From: JBGSMF01 sp964651475
GTDB taxonomy: Bacteria; Chloroflexota; Anaerolineae; Fen-1058
Direction of reading: 5' to 3'
Assembly (NCBI GenBank): GCA_964651475.1
Contig: CAZYXV010000017.1
Coordinates: 28,396-92,395 of the forward strand
DNA length: 64,000 bases
Shown here: piece by piece, positions 39,443 to 48,222 of the stretch
How the letters are laid out: the number at the start of each line of letters is the position of its first letter
Position numbering within the stretch: the first letter of the stretch is position 1
Notes under the pieces: model-generated
What the model saw: the letters and a program-made list of their open reading frames with translations, nothing else
Database searches by the model: none
What the model was told of the DNA's origin: nothing
Translations under genes and position numbers: made by a program

Positions 39443-40543
39443 ATGGACGTTTATGAATTACTGCAAGAAAAACTCAACGCTCACCCTTTCGGCGCTCCCA
39501 AGCGTCCCGAATTTCTCGAAATCTTGCAAATGCTTTTCACGCCAGAAGAAGCCGACCTGGCGCTTCACCTTCCCTTTAGCCCTCAATTGACCGGCGACAT
39601 TGCCGCGGCCATTGGGCAGGCGGAAGAGGAGGTGACTCGCCTCTGCGAGCAAATGGCAGACAAGACCCTGGTCTATGCCTACCAGACCCGCACCGGAAAA
39701 AAGATGTACATGCTCTTTCCCACCGCGCCGGGCCTGTTCGAGTTCCCGATTATGAAGCACGCCGTCAGCCCTGGCTCGCTGCCCGGCCTTGACTTGGAGC
39801 ACCTGGCCGGGCTGTGGGATCAGTATCACCAAGATGGCTGGGGCCTCGAGATGGGCAATTCGCCCACGCCAGGAGCGCGCGTTATCCCGGTACAGCAGGC
39901 GATTCCAACCACGCTCCAGGTTTTTCCTTACGAAGAAGCGGCGTATTATATCCGCACAAGCAAATTCGTGGGACTCTCGGCGTGCCCGTGCCGCGTATCG
40001 TGGAAAAGATGCGACAAGCCCATAGACGTGTGCATGCCGCTGGGGTACAGCGCCAAGTACCTGGCGGAGCGCGGCGCGGCCAAACTCATCACGGTGGAAG
40101 AAGGGATGCAGGTTCTCAGGCGCGCCGAGGACGCCGGGCTGGTTCACTGCGCCAGCAATACCCGCGACAAGATTGATTATATCTGTAATTGCTGCCCGTG
40201 CTGCTGCGGCATCTTGGGAAGTATAACCCGCCTCAAGGGCGCCGTCTCGCGGCCAGAATCGAATTTTTATTCCGTCATTCAGGCCGAAAATTGCACCGGC
40301 TGCGGCGTCTGCGTAGATCGCTGCCCGGTCAAGGCGATCAGCCTGGACGACGTGGCAGTGGTAGACCAGGCGCTGTGCATCGGCTGCGGGCTGTGCGTTT
40401 CCGGCTGTGATTTCGAGGCGGCTGTGCTGGTACGCAAGGCAAACAGCGTCGAACCTCCCGCCGACGTTCGCGAGATGATGATGAGAATGGCCCAGGAAAA
40501 GGGGCGGGCGGAAGGATTTATGGCGAATCTGGTTGCATCGTAA
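39443..40543 (+). CDS. 4Fe-4S ferredoxin-type protein
   Basis: A 366-residue iron-sulfur protein. The middle contains a cysteine-rich region (SACPCRVSWKRCDKPIDVC and ICNCCPCCCGIL). The C-terminal part holds a two-cluster ferredoxin domain, CTGCGVCVDRCPV and CIGCGLCVSGCDF. The N-terminal ~100 residues look like a winged-helix-type fold (LTGDIAAAIGQAEEEVTRL). Similar proteins occur with oxidoreductases and electron bifurcation modules. It is the first gene of the run with MinD-like ATPases and the cyclase. The precise redox partner is unknown. Confidence 0.8.
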   Translation: MDVYELLQEKLNAHPFGAPKRPEFLEILQMLFTPEEADLALHLPFSPQLTGDIAAAIGQAEEEVTRLCEQMADKTLVYAYQTRTGKKMYMLFPTAPGLFEFPIMKHAVSPGSLPGLDLEHLAGLWDQYHQDGWGLEMGNSPTPGARVIPVQQAIPTTLQVFPYEEAAYYIRTSKFVGLSACPCRVSWKRCDKPIDVCMPLGYSAKYLAERGAAKLITVEEGMQVLRRAEDAGLVHCASNTRDKIDYICNCCPCCCGILGSITRLKGAVSRPESNFYSVIQAENCTGCGVCVDRCPVKAISLDDVAVVDQALCIGCGLCVSGCDFEAAVLVRKANSVEPPADVREMMMRMAQEKGRAEGFMANLVAS

Positions 40544-40586
40544 GAACTGGAGATCGTTTACGTTTATATCCAACTTGGAGGACAAT

Positions 40587-41345
40587 ATGTCAAAGATCAT
40601 TTCCATTCACTCGTTCCGGGGCGGCACGGGCAAGTCCAACACTACCGCCAATATCTCGGCGCTGCTGGCTGCCGAGGGACAGCGCGTCGGCGTGATTGAC
40701 ACCGACATCCAATCGCCGGGCATCCACGTGCTGTTTGGCCTGGATGAAGACGATATGGCTCATTCGCTCAACGATTATCTGTGGGGCAAGTGCGATATTG
40801 AGCAAACCGCCCAAGACGTGACGCATCGCCTGGGGGTCGAGATCAAGGGCAAAATTTTCCTGATTCCCTCCAGCATCAAAGCCGGCGAGATCGCGCGCGT
40901 GCTGCGCGAAGGATACGACGTGGGGCTGCTCAACGACGGCTTTCAAAAATTGCTCGTCAACTTGAACCTGGATGTGCTGATGATTGACACGCACCCCGGC
41001 CTGAACGAGGAAACCCTGCTTTCGATTGCGATCTCGGACGCGTTGGTCATTATCATGCGGCCCGATCAACAAGATTTTCAGGGCACAGGCGTCACCGTCG
41101 AGGTGGCGCGCAAACTCGACGTGCCCAACCTCTTGCTGCTGGTCAACAAGGTGCCGGCGGTGTTCGAGCCGGCCGGCGTCAAGGCGCGCGTCGAGCAAAC
41201 ATACAACTGCGAGGTGGCGGCGGTGCTGCCGCACTCGGACGAGATGATGACGCTGGCCAGCGCTGGCATCTTTGTCCTGCGTTATCCCGATCATGCCATA
41301 ACCCACTCGCTCAAACAGGTCGCCGCTCGATTGATGGCGGGCTAG
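40587..41345 (+). CDS. MinD/ParA-like P-loop ATPase, copy 1
   Basis: A 252-residue deviant Walker-A ATPase. The P-loop is HSFRGGTGKSNTT: the signature lysine of the KGGxxGK motif is an arginine. Walker A-prime is GVIDTDIQSPGIHVLFGL and Walker B-like LDVLMIDTHPGLNEET. No C-terminal amphipathic helix is obvious. The ATG follows GGAGGACA. It is about half identical to the copy at 42941, and both flank the tandem cyclase. Such ATPases dimerise with ATP and position or activate a partner. It ends in TAG. Confidence 0.85.
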   Translation: MSKIISIHSFRGGTGKSNTTANISALLAAEGQRVGVIDTDIQSPGIHVLFGLDEDDMAHSLNDYLWGKCDIEQTAQDVTHRLGVEIKGKIFLIPSSIKAGEIARVLREGYDVGLLNDGFQKLLVNLNLDVLMIDTHPGLNEETLLSIAISDALVIIMRPDQQDFQGTGVTVEVARKLDVPNLLLLVNKVPAVFEPAGVKARVEQTYNCEVAAVLPHSDEMMTLASAGIFVLRYPDHAITHSLKQVAARLMAG

Positions 41346-41362
41346 CTCCTTGACGAGGGTTC

Positions 41363-42934
41363 ATGCCCACCTCTATCTCACCGCTGGCCCAACTTGAACC
41401 GCGGCTGCGCACGCTGCTGCCGGCTGACCTGTACGCTGTGGCGTGGGTAGACCCTTCGCCGCACACCCTCTTGCGCGTCTTTGAACACCTGAGGACTGTG
41501 CAGCGCATCCTTCGCAACTATATGCCCAGGCAGGTGTCCGAGTCGTTGCCTTGCCCCGGCCAGGTGCGCCACGACTGGCAAGAGGGCACGTTGATGTTTA
41601 CTGATTTGGCGGGATTCACGCGCCTTCTGGAAGCCAATGCCGCTCGCGGGCGCGCCGGGGCGGAAACGCTTTTGGGCGTGCTTAATACGTATTTTGCCGA
41701 GATGCTCGAAATCATTAGCAAGTCCGGCGGCGACTTGCTCGAGTTTACTGGCGATGCATTGCTGGCGCAGTTCCTGCCCGATTCGCGCCAGAGCGACACG
41801 GCGCGGGCCGTGCGCGCCGGGCTGCGCATGCAGCGCGCCATGGAGCGTTTCGCCAGCATTGAGACGCCGCAAGGCGTCTATTCGCTGGGGATGCGCGTTG
41901 GGATTCACACCGGGCGCTTTCTCACGGCCGACATTGGCACGCCGCGCCGTATGGAACACGTGTTGCTTGGCGCGTCGGTTCAATGCGCCAAGCAAGCCGA
42001 AGGCGCCGGGCAGGTGGGGCGCGTGTGCCTCACCCAGGCCGCCTGCGAACGAGTGCGCGATCAATTTCATTTTGAGCCGGGCAAGCCCGGCTACGTGTTT
42101 GTGGTAGACGATCTCGCCGTCCAACAGTTGGGCGAATACGATTTGGTGCCGCCCACCCGCCGCCCGGCCAGCACCATCTTGTTGGATCGCAGCGTCGAGG
42201 GCTTGCTGGTCGAGATCGAAAAGATGGTGGGATTGGTCGAGCCGATGGCGAGCTATTTGCCCATGCCGATTCTCAACCTGGTGATTGAAAGCGCGGCGCA
42301 CCGGCGCATTACGCCCGATTTTCCCACGCCCACGGTGGCTTTTGTCAACCTGATTGGCCTGGCGGAATCCGCCGACCGCGCCTTGCCCGTTTCTGGCGCG
42401 CAGGTGGATGAGCACGCTCTCATCGTCGCCAGCTTTTCGCGCGTCATCGCCCTCATCAATGCCGCCGTAGAAGCGCGCGGCGGCGTGCTGAAAAAAGTCA
42501 CCTATCACCTGGCCGGCTCGGATATGATGCTTTGTTTTGGGTTGCCTAACGCGCACACCGACGATTCAATGCGCGCCGCCGACGCGGTGTTGGCGCTGCG
42601 AGACGTTGTCAAGACCGTGCCGCCGCTGACGGTGGGCGGCGAGCCGGTGACTATAGCGTGCAAAATCGGCCTGGCGCGCGGGCCGGTCTTTTCAGCCGAG
42701 ATTGGCGAGCCGCGCGGGCGGCGCGAGTTCAATGTTCTGGGCGACACAGTCAACATTGCCGCCCGATTGATGACGCGCGCCGCCGAGAATCAAATTCTCG
42801 TCACCCAAGCTGTGCATCAAGACATCGCGCCCCATTTTGACTGCGAGCCGCTCGGCGCGGTCGAGTTGAAGGGCAAGGCAGCCCCCACGCGAGTGTTTGC
42901 TCTGCACAGCCGTAGAAAGGCCACAGAAACCTGA
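41363..42934 (+). CDS. Tandem class III nucleotide cyclase-domain protein
   Basis: A 523-residue cytosolic protein with two class III cyclase domains (about 74-235 and 322-500). Domain 1 keeps both metal-binding aspartates, D81 (LMFTDLAGFT) and D131 (EFTGDALLAQF), but has Q207 and Q211 where the transition-state Asn and Arg stand. Domain 2 has N329 instead of the first aspartate, yet keeps N464 and R468 (GDTVNIAARL). The two halves are thus complementary, like the C1 and C2 halves of animal adenylyl cyclase, and would form one active site. A conserved helical N-terminus (LLRVFEHLRTVQRILRNYMP) precedes. Substrate (ATP or GTP) is not decided. Confidence 0.85.
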   Translation: MPTSISPLAQLEPRLRTLLPADLYAVAWVDPSPHTLLRVFEHLRTVQRILRNYMPRQVSESLPCPGQVRHDWQEGTLMFTDLAGFTRLLEANAARGRAGAETLLGVLNTYFAEMLEIISKSGGDLLEFTGDALLAQFLPDSRQSDTARAVRAGLRMQRAMERFASIETPQGVYSLGMRVGIHTGRFLTADIGTPRRMEHVLLGASVQCAKQAEGAGQVGRVCLTQAACERVRDQFHFEPGKPGYVFVVDDLAVQQLGEYDLVPPTRRPASTILLDRSVEGLLVEIEKMVGLVEPMASYLPMPILNLVIESAAHRRITPDFPTPTVAFVNLIGLAESADRALPVSGAQVDEHALIVASFSRVIALINAAVEARGGVLKKVTYHLAGSDMMLCFGLPNAHTDDSMRAADAVLALRDVVKTVPPLTVGGEPVTIACKIGLARGPVFSAEIGEPRGRREFNVLGDTVNIAARLMTRAAENQILVTQAVHQDIAPHFDCEPLGAVELKGKAAPTRVFALHSRRKATET

Positions 42935-42940
42935 TTGCCT

Positions 42941-43738
42941 ATGTCCAAAATCATTACCTTCCATTCGTTCCGCCGCGGAACGGGCAAGTCGAGCTTGACG
43001 GCCAACGTGGCCGCGCTGCTCATGCTGGAGGGGCAGCGCGTTGGGGTGATTGACGCCGATCTTGCGTCGCCCGGCGTCCACGTGCTGTTCAAGCTGGACG
43101 AGAACAAAACGAGCTATTGGCTCAACGATTATCTGTGGGGCAGGTGCCAGATCGAGCAGGCAGCCTGCGACGTGACGCCAAGCCTGCCCATGGCTTATGG
43201 CGCGCACGATGGAACTCGAACCGGCCCGGGCGCGCCGCGGCGCGGGCGAATCTGGCTCGTCCCTTCCAGCACCGAGACGCGCGAAATCACGCAAATACTG
43301 CGCGGGGGCTATGACGCTAACGTGCTCGGCGATGGGTTTCAGACATTGATCCGCTCTCTAAGCCTGGATACGCTGATCGTTGATACTCGCGCCGGCCTGA
43401 ACGAAGAGACGCTCGCTTCGATTGCCGGCTCTGATGTGTTGGCCGTGCTTCTGCGCCTCGACCAGCAAGATTATCAGGGCACAGATATTACGGTTGAAAT
43501 CGCGCGCCGGCTTGGCGTGCCGCGCACCGTTCTGGTCATTAATGAAGCGCCTGCCAGCTTTGACCTGTCTGAGATCAAGGCGCAGGTGGAGCAGACCTAT
43601 CATTGCGAGGTGGTCGCCGTCATGCCGCACTCGGCCGAGATGATGGTGCTGGACAGCCGGGGGTTGTTTGTGCTGCATTATCCCAACCACCCAATGACGG
43701 CGTTGATCAAACATATCACGGCCCGGTTGATGGCGTGA
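42941..43738 (+). CDS. MinD/ParA-like P-loop ATPase, copy 2
   Basis: A 265-residue paralogue of the ATPase at 40587. The P-loop is HSFRRGTGKSSLT, with Arg at the signature lysine and a further Arg for Gly. Other blocks are GVIDADLASPGVHVLFKL and LDTLIVDTRAGLNEET. An insertion near residue 90 (about 14 residues, GTRTGPGAPRRG) is absent from copy 1. It starts 6 bases after the cyclase stop. A TTG at 42935 is an alternative start. The pair plus the cyclase form a conserved-looking module. Confidence 0.85.
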   Translation: MSKIITFHSFRRGTGKSSLTANVAALLMLEGQRVGVIDADLASPGVHVLFKLDENKTSYWLNDYLWGRCQIEQAACDVTPSLPMAYGAHDGTRTGPGAPRRGRIWLVPSSTETREITQILRGGYDANVLGDGFQTLIRSLSLDTLIVDTRAGLNEETLASIAGSDVLAVLLRLDQQDYQGTDITVEIARRLGVPRTVLVINEAPASFDLSEIKAQVEQTYHCEVVAVMPHSAEMMVLDSRGLFVLHYPNHPMTALIKHITARLMA

Positions 43739-43770
43739 TCGGGCGAGACGGCGCAAAGGATACAACTACA

Positions 43771-44775
43771 TTGATACCTGAATCTTGTTTATCTCCAATA
43801 ACGCGCCGCGGCGCTCACCTCCTGGTGACCGGCGGAGCGGGCTTTATCGGCGGGCACTTGTGCCGCTTTCTCCTGGAGGCGGGCTACCGCGTGACGGCCG
43901 TGGATGATCTTTCAACAGGACGCCTGGGCAATATCGCCGCGTTGTGCGGGCAGCCCGGCTTTACGTTTGTGCGCGAAACGATTCTCAACGAACTGGTGAT
44001 GGATCGGTTGACCCACGAATGTGACGCGGTGATTCACCTGGCCGCGGCGGTGGGGGTGCAATTGATCCTCGACCGGCCTATCCATACCATTCAAACAAAT
44101 ATCTTGGGCACAGAAGGCGTGCTGCGTGCGGCGATGCGCTATGGCAAAAAAGTGCTGCTGGCTTCTACCTCGGAAGTGTATGGCAAAAGCACTCGCATAC
44201 CTTTTAGGGAGGACGACGACCGTGTGGCGGGCGCAACGACGCGCGGGCGCTGGAGCTATGCCGCTACAAAAGAAGTGGACGAGTTTTTGGCGCTGGCCTA
44301 TTACGGCGAAAAGGGGCTGCCGGTGGTGATTTTTCGCTTGTTCAATACCGTCGGCCCGCGCCAGACGGGGCAATATGGCATGGTTGTGCCGCGCTTTGTC
44401 AGGTGGGCGCTGGCGGGCCAGCCGATCCGTGTATATGGGGATGGGTTGCAATCGCGCTGTTTTTGCCACGTGGCCGACGTGGCGCGCGCCATCGTCGGAT
44501 TGCTAGAGCGCCCAGAGGCCGTGGGGCAAATTTACAATATTGGCAGTGCTGAAGAAGTGACTATTCTGGCGCTGGCCGAACGCGCCAAAGCCATTACCGG
44601 CAGCTCCTCGCCGATAGATTTTGTGCCTTACGAGGAACTGGGCGACGACTTTGAAGACATGCGCCGGCGCGTGCCAGATACGCGCAAAATTTACGCTTTG
44701 CTGGGTTGGGAGCCGCGCCACTCACTGGAGGATATCTTGCGCGACGTGGCCGCCGACTTGCGCAGTCAAGAGTAA
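43771..44775 (+). CDS. NAD-dependent sugar epimerase/dehydratase (extended SDR)
   Basis: A 334-residue nucleotide-sugar epimerase or dehydratase. The Rossmann motif is LLVTGGAGFIGGHLCRFL, the catalytic serine region LLASTSEVYG, the YxxxK pair SYAATKEVDE and the substrate block RLFNTVGPRQTGQYGMVVPRF. It resembles UDP-glucose 4-epimerase and UDP-glucuronate decarboxylase. The start is unsure: TTG at 43771 has AAAGGA upstream; a GTG at 43735 overlaps the ATPase stop (GTGA). It closes the plus-strand run, with a bidirectional terminator behind it. Confidence 0.88.
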   Translation: MIPESCLSPITRRGAHLLVTGGAGFIGGHLCRFLLEAGYRVTAVDDLSTGRLGNIAALCGQPGFTFVRETILNELVMDRLTHECDAVIHLAAAVGVQLILDRPIHTIQTNILGTEGVLRAAMRYGKKVLLASTSEVYGKSTRIPFREDDDRVAGATTRGRWSYAATKEVDEFLALAYYGEKGLPVVIFRLFNTVGPRQTGQYGMVVPRFVRWALAGQPIRVYGDGLQSRCFCHVADVARAIVGLLERPEAVGQIYNIGSAEEVTILALAERAKAITGSSSPIDFVPYEELGDDFEDMRRRVPDTRKIYALLGWEPRHSLEDILRDVAADLRSQE

Positions 44776-44790
44776 AGGTGGTGAATTTGC

Positions 44791-44822
44791 AAAAGCCGGG
44801 CTTTTAAAGCCCGGCTTTTTTC
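44791..44822. terminator. Bidirectional terminator between convergent genes
   Basis: AAAAGCCGGGCTTT is followed by its complement AAAGCCCGGCTTTT and more T. With A-runs on the left and T-runs on the right it can end both the epimerase transcript and the minus-strand permease transcript. Confidence 0.88.
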
Positions 44823-44828
44823 ATTCAT

Positions 44829-45848
44829 TTATTGTGAGCCTCGCATGCGCGGGTCGAGTGCGTCTCGCAGGCCGTCGCCCAAGAAATTGAACGCGAACAT
44901 TGTAATCGCCAGTGCCAACCCGGGGAAGAGCGCCTGGCTCGGATAGGTGCGGATACTGCGCGCCCCGTCTGCAATCATCGAACCCCACGACGGCGTGGGC
45001 GGATTCACTCCCAACCCAATAAAGCTCAAGAACGTCTCGGTCGAGATATAGCCAGGAATCGCCAGCGTTTCCGCCACGATCAGCGGCCCGATGATGTTGG
45101 GCAAAATGTGGCGGAACATGATGCGCACGTGCCCGGCGCCGATGGTGCGCGCCGCCTCGACAAATTCTTTCTCTCGAATCGAGAGAATCTGCCCGCGCGC
45201 CAGGCGCGCCATGCCTTCCCAGGCCGTGATGCCGATCCCGATAAAGATGAACAACATGCCGCCCGCTTTGCTGTCGAGCGCATTGAGCGTGTATTTGAGC
45301 GTGCCCGGCTCGGAAGTTTTGGCAAACGTCGAGCGGAAGAACGCCATCATCAGAATAATCAACAGCAGGCTTGGAAAGGCGTACATCACGTCCACAAAAC
45401 GCATCATTATGTTATCTACCCGCCCGGCAAAGTAGCCTGAAATGCTGCCATAGACGGTGCCGATGAGCAAGGCGATAATTGGCCCGATGAATGCCACTGT
45501 CAACGACACGCGCGTTCCATATACGATACGGCTAAAAAGGTCGCGCCCCAGATCGTCTGCGCCCCAGGGATAAGTCTGGTTGATTTTGGCGTATTTCCCG
45601 ATCATTGGAAATACAGAAATAATCCACTGCGGCACGGCGTTGTTGTCTTGCGGTACCTGCATATCGTAGGGTCTGACGGCGATGACGTCGGCAAAGATGT
45701 AGGTAAGCGCCAGCAAGATGATAATGATTCCACCGCTGACGGCGGCGCGATTGCGCGTCAGGCGATAAAAAGCATCGGACCACAAGCTTTCGCGCTTGCG
45801 CAAAACGGGCACACTAACGGCCGCCGAGGGTGTTTGTTGAGCAGACAT
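44829..45848 (-). CDS. Peptide ABC transporter permease (OppC/DppC type), copy 2
   Basis: A 339-residue permease nearly the same as the protein at 22703-23719. The N-terminal ~110 residues differ at many positions and at DNA level, while the stretch equal to 23243-23533 is identical base for base. This mosaic pattern points to gene conversion between the two copies. Landmarks are GADDLGRDLFSRIVYGTR and the EAA loop EAARTIGAGHVRIMFRH. No ATPase or binding-protein gene is next to this pair, so it must borrow them from elsewhere. Confidence 0.93.
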   Translation of the reverse strand: MSAQQTPSAAVSVPVLRKRESLWSDAFYRLTRNRAAVSGGIIIILLALTYIFADVIAVRPYDMQVPQDNNAVPQWIISVFPMIGKYAKINQTYPWGADDLGRDLFSRIVYGTRVSLTVAFIGPIIALLIGTVYGSISGYFAGRVDNIMMRFVDVMYAFPSLLLIILMMAFFRSTFAKTSEPGTLKYTLNALDSKAGGMLFIFIGIGITAWEGMARLARGQILSIREKEFVEAARTIGAGHVRIMFRHILPNIIGPLIVAETLAIPGYISTETFLSFIGLGVNPPTPSWGSMIADGARSIRTYPSQALFPGLALAITMFAFNFLGDGLRDALDPRMRGSQ

Positions 45849-45863
45849 TTCTATCCTCCTTTG

Positions 45864-46919
45864 TTATGTCAAACGGATGCGCGGGTCGAGATAAGCGTAC
45901 ACAATATCTACAATGGCGTTGGCGATTACGAGCACAAACGCGAATAGTAAAATTGTGCCCATGATTACGGGGTAATCGCGATTGCCAATGCTGGTGACAA
46001 AATAGCGGCCTATGCCGGGAATGCCAAAAATGATCTCGGTGACGAACGTGCCGGTGACCAACCCCGCAAACAGTGGCCCCAGGACCGTGGCGACCGGGAT
46101 GAGCGAATTTTTTAGCGCGTGGCGGACAATGACGACTCGCTCGGCCAGTCCCTTGGCGCGCGCCGTGCGGATATAGTCTTCGCGGATGGTCTGCAACAGG
46201 CTGGCGCGCGTCAGGCGGGCCAGAAGGGCCGAGCCGCCCAGACCTAATGCAATGGCTGGCATGAGAGCATATTTGAAATAGTTCGCCGAAACATCCGCCG
46301 GCAAGAATCCCAACACGAAAGGCGGCTTGGCGCCCCACCCGCTGGGCGGCAGAACCCGCAGCCATACGCCAAAGATCCATACCAGGATTGGCCCCAGCAC
46401 AATGACGGGCACAGAAACACCCAAGATAGCCACCCCCATGCACAGATAATCCAAAATGGTGTTTTGCTTGAGAGCGGCCAGGACGCCCAGCGGAACGCCG
46501 AGCGCCATCGCAAACAGGAACGCCATCACACCCAATTGCGCCGAAACCGGCAACTGATCCCGAAAGAGATCGTTCACCGTCCGGCTGCGGCTCGAATAGG
46601 ACGGCCCAAAGTTCATCCACCGGAAATACACCGAGCCTACCTTGAACTCGATCAAAAACTGATCTTGCAGCGAGCCCGTTGGCTTGACGGTGGTGATGCG
46701 CGGCACGCCCACGTCGTAGATGTACTGCGCGTACTGCCTCCACAGCGGCCAATCCAAATGATAACGCTGGTTGAGATTCGCCATAATCTCGGCCGGCAAG
46801 GCTTTCTCTCGATCAAACGGCCCCCCCGGCACCTGGTGCATCAGGAAAAACGTGATGAACGATACGACGAACAATACCAAAAACATCCATAGGATTCGTC
46901 GAACAATAAAGCGACTCAT
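45864..46919 (-). CDS. Peptide ABC transporter permease (OppB/DppB type), copy 2
   Basis: A 351-residue permease matching the one at 21639. Residues 5-115 are encoded by DNA identical to copy 1 (46573-46907 against 21651-21985, inverted), and then the two diverge sharply. It starts at ATG 46919 with GGAGG upstream and precedes the OppC-type gene by 15 bases. A TTGACA with poor -10 sequences lies around 47057-47029 on the minus strand. It is an orphan permease pair, probably made by duplication of the first operon. Confidence 0.93.
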   Translation of the reverse strand: MSRFIVRRILWMFLVLFVVSFITFFLMHQVPGGPFDREKALPAEIMANLNQRYHLDWPLWRQYAQYIYDVGVPRITTVKPTGSLQDQFLIEFKVGSVYFRWMNFGPSYSSRSRTVNDLFRDQLPVSAQLGVMAFLFAMALGVPLGVLAALKQNTILDYLCMGVAILGVSVPVIVLGPILVWIFGVWLRVLPPSGWGAKPPFVLGFLPADVSANYFKYALMPAIALGLGGSALLARLTRASLLQTIREDYIRTARAKGLAERVVIVRHALKNSLIPVATVLGPLFAGLVTGTFVTEIIFGIPGIGRYFVTSIGNRDYPVIMGTILLFAFVLVIANAIVDIVYAYLDPRIRLT

Positions 46920-47124
46920 GTTTCCCTCCTGGTCAACCTGACAAGATCGGATTCGCTGGGAGAACGACGGCCCGTGGGCGCAAAAACTCCGCGCACGACT
47001 CTCGTCTCTGTGTGCTATGAAATATACTTTTTATGATGCTGAAAGGTTCAGTGTCAACGGATGAGATAGACCAGATTAAGTATAAAATACAAGCTGCTTT
47101 GGGACATCGGTCATGTGGAGAATT

Positions 47125-47147
47125 TTGTCATTGGACAGGTGTATAAT
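47125..47147 (+). promoter_or_regulatory. Promoter region of the Crp/Fnr regulator with a possible operator
   Basis: A TATAAT at 47142-47147 is preceded by the inverted repeat TGTC-N4-GACA (within 47125-47138). That repeat overlaps where a -35 would be and could be an autoregulatory site for the Crp/Fnr-type protein encoded just downstream. No standard -35 is present. Confidence 0.4.
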
Positions 47148-47201
47148 TTTCTTGTACAATGAGGCGGCTATGATGTTTGCCTTTTGATTTTTGGCTTGCC
47201 T

Positions 47202-47879
47202 ATGGAATCCTCTCGCACGAATACTGGTGAACGGATCGGGTTGCTGCGCCGCTTGCCTTACTTTGCCTCGCTCGACGAGGCGACTCTGCAAGCCATTGCG
47301 GCTTGTGCGCTCCGCCGCACGTACCGCGCCGGCGAAGTGGTGCTGCTGGCCGGCGAGCCGTGCGCTGGCCTGTTCGTCGTGCAGTCGGGGCGGCTCAAAA
47401 TTATTCGCACGTCGCTGGAAGGCCGCGAGCAAATCGTGCACTTTGCCGGGCCGGGCGAGTCGTTCAACGACGTGCCGGTTTTCGATGGGGGACCTAACCC
47501 GGCTACTGTGCTGGCAATCGAAGACAGCGCCGTGCTGATCATCGAGTCTTTGACGATGTCAGATTTGTTTGACCGGTACCCTCAACTGGCGCGAATGGTC
47601 GTCCGCGCGCTGGCGGCGCGCTGCCGGCAATTAATCGCGATGATCGAAGACCTATCCTTGCGCAGCGTCACGGCGCGCCTGGCGGGGCTGCTTTTGAACC
47701 AGGCTGCCTGCCCCGAATCGCCCATGCTCACCCGCGCGCAGATGGCGGCCCGCCTGGGCACCGTGCGCGAAATGATCAGCCGCTCGCTGCGCGAACTTGA
47801 GCGGGATGGGCTTGTCCGGCTGGATAGATCGAACATTGTCATCGCCGATCGGGACGGATTGGCCCGGCGAGCGGAATAA
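47202..47879 (+). CDS. Crp/Fnr-family transcription regulator
   Basis: A 225-residue regulator. The N-terminal cyclic-nucleotide-binding-like barrel spans about residues 20-130 (GEVVLLAGEPCAGLFVVQSG, HFAGPGESFNDVPVF), followed by the dimer helix and a winged helix (MLTRAQMAARLGTVREMISRSL). The recognition helix keeps the E-x-x-S-R pattern of FNR. The N-terminal cysteine cluster of true FNR is missing, so an iron-sulfur sensor is unlikely; heme, NO or another ligand is possible as in DNR/NnrR. The start lacks a clear ribosome binding site; TTG at 47184 is an alternative. It probably controls the operon that follows. Confidence 0.85.
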   Translation: MESSRTNTGERIGLLRRLPYFASLDEATLQAIAACALRRTYRAGEVVLLAGEPCAGLFVVQSGRLKIIRTSLEGREQIVHFAGPGESFNDVPVFDGGPNPATVLAIEDSAVLIIESLTMSDLFDRYPQLARMVVRALAARCRQLIAMIEDLSLRSVTARLAGLLLNQAACPESPMLTRAQMAARLGTVREMISRSLRELERDGLVRLDRSNIVIADRDGLARRAE

Positions 47880-47910
47880 TGATTGGAAAGGACAGGGCGC
47901 GCTTCTCAAT

Positions 47911-47924
47911 TTGACAAAAGTCAC
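47911..47924 (+). promoter_or_regulatory. FNR/DNR-like operator at -41.5
   Basis: TTGACAAAAGTCAC is a near-palindromic TTGAC-N4-GTCA box. The -10 hexamer TACACT lies at 47947-47952, which puts the transcript start near 47959 and the box centre at -41.5, the classic position for activation by Crp/Fnr proteins. The adjacent regulator gene has the matching recognition helix. Confidence 0.65.
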
Positions 47925-47994
47925 AGACAAAGACGTCCCCGCGTGCTACACTGTGTGTAGTATCGCGGGGATGTTTTATTTATGGACGGTCAAA

Positions 47995-48222
47995 ATGAAT
48001 CAGACACTTTTACCCTTGATTGACGCAGCAAGCTGCGATGGCTGCGGTCTGTGCATAGCGCGCTGCGCATCCGGCGCATTAGGGATGGTCAATGGCAAAG
48101 CCGCGCTGGTCTTTCCCTCGCGCTGCAATTACGACGCCGCGTGCGAAGACGTTTGTCCCACCAATGCAATTGCTTTACCCTACCAGGTTATATTCGAGTC
48201 GCCCAAAGGATCATCCGAATGA
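47995..48222 (+). CDS. Ferredoxin-like 4Fe-4S protein
   Basis: A 75-residue protein with two cluster-type cysteine groups: CDGCGLCIARC and CNYDAACEDVCPT. The spacing in the second group is non-standard, so perhaps only one complete cluster forms. The start is chosen at MNQTLLPLID; an ATG at 47971 would add eight residues. It is the first gene behind the FNR-like box, and its stop overlaps the methyltransferase ATG (ATGA at 48219-48222). Confidence 0.7.
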   Translation: MNQTLLPLIDAASCDGCGLCIARCASGALGMVNGKAALVFPSRCNYDAACEDVCPTNAIALPYQVIFESPKGSSE

